The position numbers and the translations under genes were made by a program. The notes under the pieces were generated by a model. That model was not told where the DNA came from. It saw nothing but the letters and a program-made list of their open reading frames with translations, and ran no database searches. This document shows, one piece after another, positions 9,571-19,697 of a DNA stretch of 64,000 bases. The DNA lies in NCBI RefSeq assembly GCF_013256625.1, contig NZ_CP053908.1, positions 1,550,001-1,614,000 of the forward strand, given 5' to 3'. The DNA is from Hymenobacter sp. BRD128 (GTDB lineage Bacteria > Bacteroidota > Bacteroidia > Cytophagales > Hymenobacteraceae). How positions within the stretch are numbered: position 1 is the stretch's first letter; each line of letters begins with the position of its first letter.

Positions 9571-10041
9571 ATGGCTACTATCGAGGTACTAACGCGCATT
9601 AACGCTCCGCAGGAACGCTGTTTATACTTGGCATTAAGTGTTGACTTACACGCGGTTTCGGCTCGGCAGACTAAGGAGGAAATAATAGCCGGAGTACGCA
9701 CTGGGGTTTTGCAACTCCATGACGCAGTCACTTTTCGGGCGCGCCATTTCGGGATATGGCAAACATTGACCAGTAAAATCACCGCGCTCCAAGCCCCTGC
9801 TTACTTTCGAGATGACATGCAACAAGGCGCCTTCAAAAGGATGTGGCATGAGCATTATTTTGAGTGCGATGGCGCCACAACGCTCATGCGGGATGTTTTT
9901 GTTTTTACCTCGCCATTGGGTTGGCTAGGTAAGCTTGTGGATGCTTTGGTGCTGAAACGTTATATGCGGCATTTCCTACAGCAGCGCGGGCTTGTGGTGA
10001 AGCAATATGCTGAATCTAATGATTGGAAATCAGTTATTTAG
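9571..10041 (+). CDS. SRPBCC family protein
   Basis: A 156-residue protein of the START/Bet v1-like (SRPBCC) ligand-binding superfamily. The helix-grip pattern is visible as an N-terminal strand (IEVLTRINAP), 'DAVTFRARHFG', a strand-rich centre and a long C-terminal helix (LKRYMRHFLQQR). Such stand-alone proteins bind hydrophobic ligands; some are annotated as cyclase/dehydrase or cell-division-inhibitor-like without evidence. Codon usage is less GC-rich than the neighbours, suggesting a different history. Ligand unknown. Confidence 0.75.
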   Translation: MATIEVLTRINAPQERCLYLALSVDLHAVSARQTKEEIIAGVRTGVLQLHDAVTFRARHFGIWQTLTSKITALQAPAYFRDDMQQGAFKRMWHEHYFECDGATTLMRDVFVFTSPLGWLGKLVDALVLKRYMRHFLQQRGLVVKQYAESNDWKSVI

Positions 10042-10218
10042 CTGGGTTTGTCCGGAAGCATACTGAGGTAAAGCGGTTAGGGAAATGGTAAAATTGACCA
10101 CAAGCGATTACCCAGCGTGCCAGTAGCTGACCTGGCAAGTTGACTGTATGGGGATAAACGGGTCACTGAAGATGTTTTTAGCCTTAATTTAGCGGTTGAA
10201 TTGACTTATTCTTATAAA

Positions 10219-10671
10219 ATGAAAAGAACTATACTCTTCATTGCTACCTTTTTCTGCTTCGCTTTTACTGCGCACGCCCAGGCTCCCGGCAAAGAGTTGG
10301 CGAAGGCAGTGCTAAAAAATAATCTTCCCGCCGCCGAAACTCTGCTCACGGCCGGGACCGACCCCAACGCTGTGGTGGAGGTGGTGCCGGGCTTCCCGAC
10401 TACCTACCTCGTGACCGCCGCCAGCAACGGCAGCATTGACCTGGTAAAGCTGCTGCTCAAGTACAAAGCACAGGTGAATCAACCCGATGGCTTCAAGGGC
10501 ACAGCCCTGATGGCGGCAGCCGGCAAAGGCAACAAGGCAATGGTGGAGTTGCTGCTGGCTAGCGGGGCCGACGCAAGGGCCAAAGACGCCGATGGCAAAG
10601 ATGCCCTGGCGCTAGCTAAGGAAGGCGGCAATCAGGAGGTAGTGGCCCTGCTGGCGCAGAAGCTGAAGTAA
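10219..10671 (+). CDS. Secreted ankyrin-repeat protein
   Basis: A 150-residue protein with a signal peptide ending AHAQ, followed by three to four ankyrin repeats (for example TALMAAAGKGNKAMVELLL and GSIDLVKLLLKYKAQVNQ). Ankyrin repeats mediate protein-protein contacts; the export signal places this one in the periplasm or outside. The ATG at 10219 is chosen over an upstream in-frame codon at 10201 because it begins the signal peptide (MKRTILFIA). No operon partner. Confidence 0.85.
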   Translation: MKRTILFIATFFCFAFTAHAQAPGKELAKAVLKNNLPAAETLLTAGTDPNAVVEVVPGFPTTYLVTAASNGSIDLVKLLLKYKAQVNQPDGFKGTALMAAAGKGNKAMVELLLASGADARAKDADGKDALALAKEGGNQEVVALLAQKLK

Positions 10672-10822
10672 GGTCCGAAAAGGGGCAGTACGCACCGCCT
10701 TTAAAACAGCAGCCCACGTGCGCGGCCGAGCTTATCAGCTCCAACTGCCTATTTGCTCGCCGGGCTGGTAGGGGCCTAGCGGAGTGGCTGGTTCCTAAAT
10801 TTCGCAAAGCGAAGGAGCAAGA

Positions 10823-12799
10823 TTACTCACTTACTAGGGTGAGGTAGCTGCCCGCGTCGAGCGTGAAGCGGGCCTGGCCACCGGTCACTGGCAGCGGCGT
10901 GGTTTTGAGGTTGGTGCGGGTGGGGTCGGTTACGTAGGCGCGCAGGGTTTTCACTCGCGCCGGCAGGCCGGATAGCGTTACCTGGCGAGTGGCGCCGTTG
11001 TTCACCATATGCACCGCATACACGCCTTTGGCCGGGTTGCCGAGGGCCGCGCAGGCAATGGCGGGCCGATTAGCTGTGAGGGGCAGGTAGGCTACATCCG
11101 GGGGCGTAGCGGCCAGCTGCTTCAGGTTCCAGAAGCGCTGGGTGGGATGCAGCGGCGCGGTATTGCCAAAGAGACCGCCCCCGGCCAGGGGCGAATAATC
11201 TGACGTAAGCTGCCACTGCAAGATGCTGAGCGGCTGGCAGATGGCGAGTAGACGCAGATACAGGCTGATTTCCTGCGTGGCGTAAGTAGGCTCCTCAAAA
11301 ATGGCAGGGTAGCCCCAGGCCTGCGCGTCGATGCTGCCCTCGCCCACCAGCAGCGGCAGCTTTATTGCCTCGGCGGCGGCGGCCCATTTTTGCAGGGTTG
11401 GCGCATCCCAGCCGCGCCACGAGTGAAACGAGACGGCCCCGATGTAGGGCCTAGCGGCCGCATCCTGCAGGGCCGGCCCGATGAAGCTGTAGCTAGTGGC
11501 GTCTGAGTTGTCGCCCAGCAAGAGCTTGGTCTTCAATCCCCGCGCGACGAAATACGCCCCGAGATTTTTAATGAGGTCGGCGTGCTCTTGGCCGGTTTGG
11601 CGAATATTAATGCCCAGGTCCGACTCGTTGAAGGAAAACAGCGTGGCCTCCACGCCGTACTGCTCCTTGAGGTACACCAGGTAGTCGGCAATGGATTTAT
11701 AGCTGGCTTGCAGGTTGACCGGGTTGAGGGGAGCGCCCCAGCGGCCGTCGGCGCCCGGCCCGGTGCCGTTGCCTTGGTCGCCTACCACGGCCCACTGCGG
11801 CGCCGACCACGCCGTGACTACCACCGGCATGCCCAGCTTACCCAGGCGCTGGGCCATTTCCAGCGATTCGCGCACGTGCGGGGCTAGCTGGCCCTGCCGC
11901 GCAGCGGCGGTGGGGTCCTGGGCCAGGTCGGGCTGCCAGAGCTGCCAGGGCATTTCTACGCGGCCATAGGCCACGCGCATATGCTGCAGGCAATAGTTGA
12001 TTACCGGCGGGTCGCCCGCCGGGTTTTGCAGCCGAAAATTGCCCCCGAAGCCGGCCCACGGCCGGCCCGGCTGTGCCGGGTTCAGCGTGAGCTGGATGGG
12101 GGCGCGGTCAATCTCACCGCTGGATGTGAGGGTGATAGCGCGCTGCGCGGTCTGACCCTTGCGCACGCTGCCCGTGAGCAGGGGCACGTAGAGCGTGGGG
12201 TTGTGAGTGGCCGCATCGGGGCGCAGCTGCACCTGCGTGGGCTCGGCAAAGCCTAGTAGCAACTGGCGGGTAGGGGCCGTTATCCGAATTTGGTGGGCCG
12301 CCGGGGCATCGCCCGCCGGCCCGTCGAGGGGGCGGCTAGCCAGCACTTTGCCTTGGCCATCCAGAAACTGCACCGTAGCCTTGGCGTAGGCGGCCGGAGG
12401 GAGGGCCAGGGCAAAAAAGGCCCCGAGCAGCGGGCGGTTGGTTTCGCTGCTGAGCTGCACCGTCACGGTGGCCTGCCCCGCGCCGGTGTCTTCCACCGTT
12501 TCGCGAAAAACCAGGCTGTCGAGGCGAGTCGTTACCAGCTGCCGGGGGCCCTGGCGGGTGTAGGTAGGGCGCTGGCGCTCGTGGGCGGTGGCCACCACGT
12601 GTGCCCAGTCGGCGCGCACTACTTGCAGGCTCGTGGGCACTTCCAGCAGCTGTCCTTGCCGCCGAATCCCCGTCAGGTTGCCCCAGGGCGCCAGCTCAGC
12701 CTGCGCCTGGACGGCTCGCGGGGGGAGGGCTAGCGAAAGAAGGGCTGCCGCCAGCGGCGGTGTAAGGTGGTGTTTGAGGTGCGAGATAAGGTTCTTCAA
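10823..12799 (-). CDS. Secreted clan GH-A glycoside hydrolase, GH30-like
   Basis: A 658-residue exported enzyme. After a signal peptide (ends VQAQ) come about 200 residues of beta-rich sequence, then a GH30-like (beta/alpha)8 barrel beginning WAGFGGNFRLQ, and a C-terminal beta domain ending near residue 655. The probable acid/base is Glu392 in SFNESDLG and the nucleophile Glu487 in LLVGEGS, the two-glutamate pattern of clan GH-A retaining enzymes. Family members cleave beta-1,6-glucan, xylan or related chains; specificity cannot be read here. It lies downstream of a surface glycan-binding protein remnant and a GH9 gene on the same strand, so it probably belonged to one polysaccharide-utilisation locus. 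Confidence 0.7.
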   Translation of the reverse strand: MKNLISHLKHHLTPPLAAALLSLALPPRAVQAQAELAPWGNLTGIRRQGQLLEVPTSLQVVRADWAHVVATAHERQRPTYTRQGPRQLVTTRLDSLVFRETVEDTGAGQATVTVQLSSETNRPLLGAFFALALPPAAYAKATVQFLDGQGKVLASRPLDGPAGDAPAAHQIRITAPTRQLLLGFAEPTQVQLRPDAATHNPTLYVPLLTGSVRKGQTAQRAITLTSSGEIDRAPIQLTLNPAQPGRPWAGFGGNFRLQNPAGDPPVINYCLQHMRVAYGRVEMPWQLWQPDLAQDPTAAARQGQLAPHVRESLEMAQRLGKLGMPVVVTAWSAPQWAVVGDQGNGTGPGADGRWGAPLNPVNLQASYKSIADYLVYLKEQYGVEATLFSFNESDLGINIRQTGQEHADLIKNLGAYFVARGLKTKLLLGDNSDATSYSFIGPALQDAAARPYIGAVSFHSWRGWDAPTLQKWAAAAEAIKLPLLVGEGSIDAQAWGYPAIFEEPTYATQEISLYLRLLAICQPLSILQWQLTSDYSPLAGGGLFGNTAPLHPTQRFWNLKQLAATPPDVAYLPLTANRPAIACAALGNPAKGVYAVHMVNNGATRQVTLSGLPARVKTLRAYVTDPTRTNLKTTPLPVTGGQARFTLDAGSYLTLVSE

Positions 12800-12867
12800 G
12801 TGGAGGAATAGAATTAAGGCCCGAAAAATCTACCGCTGGCGCCGGCCAGCCGCCCCAGTGGGTAAAA

Positions 12868-12906
12868 GCAAAAAAGAACAGCCGCACTTGCGTAGCGGCT
12901 GCTCTT
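12868..12906 (-). terminator. Terminator after the glycan-binding protein gene
   Basis: Twelve-base arms (AAGAACAGCCGC with GCGGCTGCTCTT, 11 of 12 paired) form a hairpin followed on the minus strand by a run of six T. It lies between the glycan-binding protein and the GH30-like gene, so those two are probably not on one uninterrupted transcript. Confidence 0.8.
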
Positions 12907-12946
12907 CAAAAATGGGAAGGAAGTAGCTTATGGCCCTAGCGGTCGC

Positions 12947-13855
12947 TTAGTCCTTGGGCACCACGCGGAATGTATCGAACGAGATATCCGCGTCGAGCAC
13001 GCCATCGCCGATAAAGACAAGGTGAACCTCGTGCATCGGCTTATTGAGGGCCGCAGGGTCTTTGATAAACGAGCTCAGCGGAATCGTCATGGTGCGCCAC
13101 TGCCCGCGGGTATTAACGGGCGACGTGGGGGTCCACCAGTACGTGTTTTTAGCATCGACGTCCCCATCAATACTTATCCGGATAGCATTGGTATTAAACG
13201 GCTTAAGTGTATTTACTTCGAAGCGCAGCACGTAGTTGGCCAGGTTGGCCACGATGTCGCTGGGCAGCGCGATATTGTTGTGCGCCGAGAATTCCGTCCA
13301 GGTCCAGGCGCCAATGCTTTGGTTGATGCGCACATAAGGCCCGTTTACCGGGGCCGGCGTGGGGCCGGTGGAAATAAACGCATTGCTGCCCCACACGCTG
13401 CCGTTGGTATCGTAGCCGAAGAGGACGTTGCGGTTGTCTTTGTAGCGGCCCGGCACGGCAGTTTCCTTGCCATTGGCATCCACCACCTTCACGGTAGCTC
13501 CCGGCGTGGCCGAGGCTGGCACCGTAAAGTACACCGAGTCGGCAGTAGACTGAGTGATGGTTAGCGGCGCACCGTTCCAGAGCACCTTGCCCTTGGCGGG
13601 GGTCACCTCATAAATGTCAAAGTTGGTGCCTACCACCGCCACGCGCTGGCCGGGTGCGGCGTACTCGTTGCTCAGGCCCGCCGTGGTTAGGGCCGGGATG
13701 CTGAGCCGGTAGCCGGTCTGGGCCGTGCCGCCGGGCGTGGTAACGGTGATAGTATTCGTCACGTTTTTGGGTACTGCCCGCGGCACCTGCAGCGTAATCT
13801 CGTTGGCCGTGATGTAGGCGGTGGTCAGGTCCACGTTTACGTCGTTGAAGGCCAC
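12947..13855 (-). pseudogene. Surface glycan-binding protein, N-terminally truncated
   Basis: A 302-codon frame encoding two IPT/TIG-type Ig domains (the first incomplete) and a C-terminal glycan-binding domain of the SGBP-B type (residues about 145-302, with aromatic stretches TYWWTPTSP and IGAWTWTEF). Intact homologues are outer-membrane lipoproteins that present polysaccharide to SusCD. Here there is no signal peptide or lipobox: the frame opens with GTG at 13855 and an in-frame TAG lies only four codons upstream, inside what should be the first IPT domain. No single-base correction restores it, so unlike the frameshifted genes this looks like a true 5' deletion, next to an inverted repeat at 13875-13920. 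Confidence 0.7.
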
Positions 13856-13874
13856 GCTGCAACACTAAGGCGTG

Positions 13875-13920
13875 GCAATAGACAAAAAATTATTTTTCAG
13901 AATATTTTTTTGTCTATTGC
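13875..13920. repeat. Perfect 15-bp inverted repeat at the truncation point
   Basis: GCAATAGACAAAAAA at 13875-13889 is mirrored exactly by TTTTTTGTCTATTGC at 13906-13920, with 16 AT-rich bases between. It sits between the end of the GH9 gene and the broken 5' end of the glycan-binding protein gene. The T run is inside the stem rather than after it, so it is not a standard terminator; it may be a deletion scar, a small palindromic element or a regulator site. Confidence 0.8.
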
Positions 13921-14006
13921 AGAAGTTTTTTTTGCCAGTAGAAGCAAAAATGCCCGTGCAAGTCATCAATCAGCCGTAACTGTCGAGCTAATTTGTGGTG
14001 GTTGGC

Positions 14007-15796
14007 TTACCTGGAGTTTTGCGTGCGCATCGGCGGCGCAGGGGCTACTTGCTGCTGCAGGGCTTCGAGCGCGGCGGCTAGGTACACCAGCGGCGCCTGC
14101 CAGTTGATAGCAATTTCGTTGGAGGCGTAGGAGCACACCAAGTCGCTATAAGCGAGTGGCGGCAGCGCCGAAGGGTAGGCGCAGCCATCCTGGCGGCCGG
14201 GGTTGGGGCCGCCCACCAATAAGCCAGGCACGGGGCCGGCACGCCATCGGCCTCGGAGGGGCGGTGGTGGGGGTGCTGAGGCGCACGGGTGCCGCTGCCC
14301 GTCACGAAGCAATAGCCGGTGGCATTGCGCCCCAGCAGGTAGTCGAGGTTGGTGAGGGCCGCCGCCAGGTAGGCCCGCTTGCCGCTGAGGCGGTAGGCCT
14401 GCACCAGCGCAATGCCCTGGTTGGCGGCCTCGGCATTGCTGCCCCAGCCGTAATCGGTGGCGCGTTGGCCCATTACGGTGCCGTAGGCGCGGGTGGCGTA
14501 GCCGGCTTGCAGGCTGTCGGCCAGGGCGCGCACGCGCTGCTGCGCCTGGGGCAGGGCTTGCCGGCCCGCTAGGGTTAGGCTGGCGCCAAACCGCAGCAGG
14601 GTGAAGTACGCCAGCGGCCGTACCTGCGCCCAGCTCGCCGGGCGCACGGGCCCCGCCAGCAGGTGACCAGCTGTCCAATACTGCTCATCCTTCGTAGTTA
14701 CGTAGAGCTCGGTGGCGGCCCAGGCCCACTCGTCGCGCACGTCCTCGTCGCCGTAGGCTCCGGTCTGGATGGCGGGCTGAAATTGCTGGTTTAGCTCCTG
14801 CTGCCGGTAGTAGGTGGCCGGGTGCTGGCGCGCCCAGGCCCAGGCCTGGGTCGAGGCCCGCAGGCACGAGTCGGCCAGGCCAGGCAGGGCGCGGCCGAAG
14901 GGCCGAAACACCCGGCTGGCCTGCGCCAGCGCGGCGGCAAAGTCGAGGCTAGCGGCCGTGCTTTTCTGCACCACGTAGCGCGCGGCAGTGGCCGCGCCAG
15001 GCATTACCATGCCGTCGAAGCTGGCATTGGTGAGCTTGTGGTACACGCCGCCGTCGGCGGGGTCCTGCATGGTGAGCAGCCAGCGCAGGTTCCAGAGGGC
15101 CTCGTCGAGCACGTCGGGCAGGGTGTTGGCACTTTCCGGAATAGTAGACTTAAGCTGCGCGCAGTAGGCCGGGAAGTCTTCATAGAGCGAAAACAGCGTG
15201 CCCAGCGTAATGCCCGAGTTCACGACGTACTTGTTGTAGTCGCCGGCATCGTACCAGCCGCGGGGGCTGGCCAGTACCGTGCCGGTCGGCCGCTGGGCGG
15301 TGGCCGCTGAAGCGTGCACCAGCACCTGGGTATCGGGGTGGCCGGCGGGGCGGCTCCAGGGGCCGGCGTAGGCGGGTGGCAAAGCCGTGGAGGCCCGTTG
15401 ATAATAAAAGCCTTTAAGGGCGGCCTGGGCCACCGCCTCGTGCACCCGAGGCTTTATCTGAAAGGGAAAAGAAGTGCCCAGGCCCGGCCCCGCGAGCACA
15501 AACGTGCCCACCGCTCGGCAGGCCGAAAAATCGGCCACGCGCACCGTTTGGCGGGCTAGGCTATCGTAGCGGGCGGGGCCTAGCTGCCCCGTAAAAACCG
15601 TCCGCCCGCCGCTGGGCGCCGTGAGGATGAATGGCCCAGCCGCCGCCCCTACTACCACTGCCACCTTGGGCGCGGCCGGGTAAAATCCCACCTGGTTGAG
15701 GTGAATAACCGGCTTTGGTTGCTGTGCCTGGGCTAGCGGCGTGCTTGCCTCCATTATACAATACACTAAAGACCAGCGTCGTATGTTGTGAATCAT
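14007..15796 (-). pseudogene. Glycoside hydrolase family 9 (cellulase-type), frameshifted
   Basis: A GH9 enzyme with an N-terminal Ig-like domain (VIHLNQVGFYP, residues about 30-110) and the (alpha/alpha)6 barrel, showing the catalytic-base motif DAGDYNKY and WAWAATELY. The frame shifts at the G4 run 14232-14235 (plus strand). One added base reads through into NEIAINWQAPLVYLA and a stop at 14007; that segment holds the Glu general acid, so the shorter product would be inactive. GH9 enzymes cleave beta-1,4-glucans, often cellulose or xyloglucan. The N-terminus is an imperfect signal peptide. Neighbouring glycan-binding and GH30-like genes support a degradation locus; no SusC/SusD pair is present. 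Confidence 0.82.
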
Positions 15797-15825
15797 TAGG
15801 TATAAAAGGCCCGGATAGAGGCGGG

Positions 15826-15987
15826 TTAATTTGAGTAGCCTTGCAAGCTGAATAGTCCCAGAGTGAGCTGGGTCGGGTCACGGGTAAAGATAGTCGGGTC
15901 CTTTTGCCACTGCGGACAGACAAATTCATATGGCGTCAATCCGGGTAGGCGTTTAAGTCGCGTGGCAGGATTGTAGGCTAGCCTCAT
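15826..15987 (-). pseudogene. IS481-like transposase, C-terminal remnant
   Basis: About 50 codons read RLKRLPGLTPYEFVCPQWQ and then KDPTIFTRDP, the recognisable C-terminal tail of IS481/IS3-type transposases (usual form LGGxTPYEYxCxxWxxxPxxF). No catalytic DDE region remains and no terminal repeats are visible, so it is a dead fragment upstream of the GH9 gene. Confidence 0.55.
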
Positions 15988-16378
15988 CGGCGCCCGGCTA
16001 GCCCAGGAAACCAAAATATGGCTGAAGCAAACGAACTGGAGCACCTTGGAAAGAGTCGACAGCCTGAGTTTTACCTATGTGGCCTATTTCTGCCACTGCT
16101 TCAAACGGTAAACGAGGCCAGAGCCTTTTAGAAATAGTTGTTATTTGCACCAGACAGTTTTTGAGTTCTCTACTGAGACACTGCTTTCGGGGCCAAGCAG
16201 CGGGGTAGTTGGCCCCGGGAGTAACTTTGCAGGCTGCCGGTCCTGGTCCTTACTTTCGCCAAGTTAGGCTCCCGAACTCCTGGTTTGCCTCAAATAGCTA
16301 CGCTACCGCCCCCTGGCTTTTGCCGGGTTGAGTTTCTAGTCCGGCGAGTTTACTAGCTTTCGATATCCACTTTTGCGC
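15988..16378. other. Intergenic region upstream of thyA
   Basis: About 390 bases without a supported gene. It contains a TAACTTTG match to the Bacteroidota -7 element at 16222-16229, about 150 bases ahead of thyA, but no well-spaced -33 element. Nothing else recognisable. Confidence 0.4.
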
Positions 16379-17173
16379 ATGCGCCAGTACCACGCCCTTC
16401 TGCAAGAAATTCTCGACCACGGCACCCTCAAAACCGACCGTACCGGCACGGGTACGCTGTCCATCTTCGGGCCGCAAATGCGGTTTAATCTAGCTGAAGG
16501 CTTTCCGCTGGTCACCACGAAGAAGGTTCACCTGCGCAGCATCATCCACGAGCTGCTGTGGTTTTTGCAGGGTGATACTAACATCGCTTACCTAAAGGCT
16601 AACGGCGTGAGTATCTGGGATGAATGGGCCGATGAGAACGGCAACCTGGGCCCGGTGTACGGCTACCAGTGGCGCAGCTGGCCCGACGGCCACGGCGGCC
16701 ACATCGACCAGATTTCGCAGGTCATCAGCCAGCTCAAAACCCAGCCCGACTCGCGCCGCCTGGTGGTGAGCGCCTGGAACGTGGCCGACCTGCCCCAGAT
16801 GAAGCTGCCGGCCTGCCACGCGCTGTTTCAGTTTTACGTGGCCGACGGGCGGCTCTCGTGCCAGCTCTACCAGCGCTCGGCCGACGTGTTTCTGGGCGTG
16901 CCCTTCAATATTGCCTCCTACGCCTTGCTCACCCTGATGGTGGCCCAGGTGACGGGCCTGGCGCCCGGCGAGTTTATCTGGACCGGCGGCGATACCCACC
17001 TCTACAGCAACCATTTGGCGCAGGCCCGCCAGCAGCTGGAGCGCGCGCCGCGCCCGCTGCCCACCATGCGCCTCAACCCGGCCGTGACGGACATTTTCGG
17101 CTTTCACTACGAAGATTTTCAGCTGGAAAATTACGACCCCTGGCCGGCCATCAAGGCGCCAGTGGCCGTGTGA
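16379..17173 (+). CDS. thyA: Thymidylate synthase
   Basis: Converts dUMP to dTMP using 5,10-methylene-tetrahydrofolate; a cytosolic, essential step of DNA precursor synthesis. The 264-residue length equals that of E. coli ThyA, and the nucleophile is Cys146 in [11 protein letters not shown]. Also visible are the folate/dUMP segments [39 protein letters not shown] and the C-terminal IKAPVAV. I start at the ATG 16379 (MRQYHALLQ), matching homologues, rather than the in-frame TTG six bases upstream. It stands alone; no folA follows. Confidence 0.98.
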   Translation: MRQYHALLQEILDHGTLKTDRTGTGTLSIFGPQMRFNLAEGFPLVTTKKVHLRSIIHELLWFLQGDTNIAYLKANGVSIWDEWADENGNLGPVYGYQWRSWPDGHGGHIDQISQVISQLKTQPDSRRLVVSAWNVADLPQMKLPACHALFQFYVADGRLSCQLYQRSADVFLGVPFNIASYALLTLMVAQVTGLAPGEFIWTGGDTHLYSNHLAQARQQLERAPRPLPTMRLNPAVTDIFGFHYEDFQLENYDPWPAIKAPVAV

Positions 17174-17314
17174 AACCAGGCGTTCGGTAAGCACAACCCG
17201 GCATTGGGCCGGCCAGGACAGCAATTGGACGAAACAAAGGGGAATAGCTGAGGTAAAAGAGTGAGCTTTGCGCCTGTTATTCTGCGCTGCTACACCTTCC
17301 CTTCTGCTCTCACT

Positions 17315-17536
17315 ATGCTTTCGCCAACTTCTATCAGCTCGCACCTTTCGGTGGAGCACCGGGCCTACGTGGCGCTTTATGCCCTGCAACTGGGCCGTTT
17401 ATCGCGCCAGGCCATTCTGGAAATCTACGAAGTGACGGAGGCTGACCTCCAGTTTTACCGGTCCGCCTGGGAAGAGCTGCAAGCCAGCCACGCCGACCGT
17501 AACCGGCCTTTTCCGCGAATTAAGCTGAATGATTAA
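17315..17536 (+). CDS. Small conserved-looking cytosolic protein, unrecognised
   Basis: A 73-residue, mainly helical protein (central segment YVALYALQLGRLSRQAILEI) without signal peptide or membrane segment. The ATG at 17315 is preferred to an upstream in-frame start at 17261 because the N-terminal extension looks non-coding. It follows thyA on the same strand after 140 bases. The composition suggests a real protein but I recognise no family. Confidence 0.55.
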   Translation: MLSPTSISSHLSVEHRAYVALYALQLGRLSRQAILEIYEVTEADLQFYRSAWEELQASHADRNRPFPRIKLND

Positions 17537-17695
17537 TTGAAAAATTAGCATTTTGTTCAGATTTAGTTTGATTAAGGCTGGCGGTTAATGGGCACTTTTA
17601 TCAAGGCCTGTGATTTGCCGGTGGTCGCTGGCTGACCCTGGTCCGCCTACCTAAACGGCCGGGGCGCCGTACCTTGCTGGCCTAAGAAGTGCCGG

Positions 17696-18214
17696 ATGAA
17701 AATGAAGATTTGGGCGCTGCTAGGCGCGGGGCTGCTAGCGGCCGGAGCCGCCCGGGCCCAGGAAAGCTATGCGGCGCCGGGCTTTCCGATGCTGCCCGTG
17801 CGGCGCCCGCGGCCGCCCGAAGTAGTGGCACCGCCGCTGGCCTCGCCCGTGCTGCCGCGCTTCTGGCACGAAACTGACCCTGGCCGGCAGGCTAGCGGGC
17901 GCGACCAGTTTTTCAAGTTTGTGTCGGAGCAGGCGCACTACCCGCCCGGCGCGCGCCCGGCCCCCGACCACCCCCGCGACCTGCTGCCCACCGGCCGCCT
18001 GCTGGTGAGCGTGCAGGTGCGTGCCAACGGCTCGGTGCGCCAGCCGCCGCGCATTGTGCGGCGCGAGCTGGCCCGCCCCGAGGCCGACTACCCGCCCGCC
18101 GCCCTGCGCGCGCTCGATACCGAAGCGCTGCGGGTGCTCAGCGCGCTCCGATTTGCGCGCTCCCGGGCGGTGCAGGATTCGCTGCTGGTGCCCATGCGCT
18201 TTATTACCGAATAA
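17696..18214 (+). CDS. Secreted TonB C-terminal-like domain protein
   Basis: A 172-residue protein with a signal peptide (ends AARAQ), a Pro-rich linker (VRRPRPPEVVAPP) and a domain resembling the TonB C-terminal fold (GRLLVSVQVRANGSV, EALRVLSALRF). It lacks the N-terminal membrane anchor and long spacer of true energy transducers, so it is probably a periplasmic protein using the fold for another purpose, as is common in this phylum. Separated by 62 bases from the following amidohydrolase gene; possibly co-transcribed. Confidence 0.7.
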   Translation: MKMKIWALLGAGLLAAGAARAQESYAAPGFPMLPVRRPRPPEVVAPPLASPVLPRFWHETDPGRQASGRDQFFKFVSEQAHYPPGARPAPDHPRDLLPTGRLLVSVQVRANGSVRQPPRIVRRELARPEADYPPAALRALDTEALRVLSALRFARSRAVQDSLLVPMRFITE

Positions 18215-18276
18215 GCGGCGCACGACTTACTACCTTCGTTAGGGGCATAGCCCCAGTTATTTACTCAGCTAGCAAT

Positions 18277-19661
18277 ATGCGCTTCGTTAAAACCCTGCTG
18301 GTGGCTGGGGGCTGCGCCGTATCGGCCCAGGCCCAGCAGGTTAGCTTTGTGCACGCCAACGTGGTAGACGTGGCGACCGGCATCATTCGGCCCGACCAGA
18401 CGGTGGTTATCCAGGGCCCGCGCATTGTACGGGTGGGGCCGTCGGCTAGCCAGGCGCCGGCCGGCCGCGTGGTCGATGCCACCGGCCAGTACCTGCTGCC
18501 GGGCTTGTGGGACATGCACACCCACGTGTATTTCGACGGCACGGCCAACGCCGGCACCCGCCTGATTTTACCGCTGCTGCTGGCCAACGGCATCACCGGC
18601 ATCCGCGACATGGGCAGCCAGCTCGACTCGATTCTCGCGGCCCGGGCGGCCGTGGCAGCCCACCGCCGGCTAGGCCCCGGCTGGTGGTGTCGGGCCCCAT
18701 GCTCGACGGGGCCAAGTCGCCCTACCAGGCCGCCATTGCCATTGCCACGCCCGCCGATGGCCGCCGGGCGGTGGCGATGCTCAAAGCGCGGGGCGTCGAT
18801 TTTATCAAGGTGCAGTCGTTTGTGCCGCGCGCGGCCTACTTCGCCATTGCCGACGAAGCCAAAAAGCAGGGGCTGTCGCTGGAAGGCCACGTGCCCGACG
18901 CCGTGCGGGCCACCGAGGCCGTGGCGGCCGGCCAGCGCACCTTCGAGCACCTGATTGGCATTTTTGAGGCCAGTTCGCCCGACGAGGATAAGTACGTGAG
19001 CGGCAGCATCAAGTCGCCGGGCCGGTTGCTGGCCACCTATGCCCCCGCCCGCGAGGCGGCCATTATCAAGCGGCTAGCGGCCGCCCACGTGTGGCAGTGC
19101 CCCACCCTGTACTGGGAGCGTGGCCAGTGGCTGGTCGATGCCCTCGACTGGCGCGCCGATTCGGCCGGGCTGCCCTACGCCGGCCGCAGCTGGGTAACGC
19201 AGCGCTGGCCGAAGTCGCAGCAGGGCATTGCCCGCAGTATGGACTACGAGCCGCTGGCCGTGCGCGAAAAATTCGTAGCCCACGAGTTGGCCATCGTGCG
19301 CAAATTGCACGCGGCCGGGGTGCCATTTTTGGCCGGCACCGATGCGCCGGCCGGCGTCGACCTGCTGCCCGGCGTGAGCCTGCACCAGGAGTTGCAGCGC
19401 TTCGTAGCGGCCGGCTTCACGCCCCTGCAAGCCCTGCAAACGGCGACGCTCAACCCCGCCAGGTTTTACAAGCGGTCTCGGGACTTGGGCGCCGTGCTGC
19501 CCGGCCGCCTGGCCGACCTGCTGCTACTACAAGCCAACCCGCTGGCCAATATTGCCAACACGCGCCGCATTGCCGGCGTGGTGGCCGATGGCCGCTACTT
19601 CTCCCGGCCGGCCCTCGATAGCCTGCAAGCCAGCCTGCGGCAAGTAGCGGCTGGCCTGTAA
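18277..19661 (+). pseudogene. Secreted amidohydrolase family protein (frameshifted)
   Basis: A metal-dependent amidohydrolase with signal peptide (ends VSAQAQ), the beta-sandwich start ANVVDVATGIIRPDQ, metal ligands in DMHTHVYF, a probable carbamylated lysine in FIKVQSF, histidines in EGHVPD and FEHLIG, and the catalytic aspartate in AGTDAP. The frame breaks at the C4 run 18675-18678; one added C gives GPRLVVSGPMLDGA and restores a 462-residue protein. All catalytic residues are present once joined, arguing for a sequencing deletion. The family covers imidazolonepropionase- and prolidase-like enzymes; substrate not inferable. Confidence 0.82.
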
Positions 19662-19697
19662 TCGCTAGCTCAGCTAAAGTTGTTGATAAAGCGTTGC

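Noticed and set aside
13875..13920. Rho-independent terminator for the GH9 gene
   Set aside because: The stem is AT-rich with the T run inside it, the loop is long and no T tail follows the stem.
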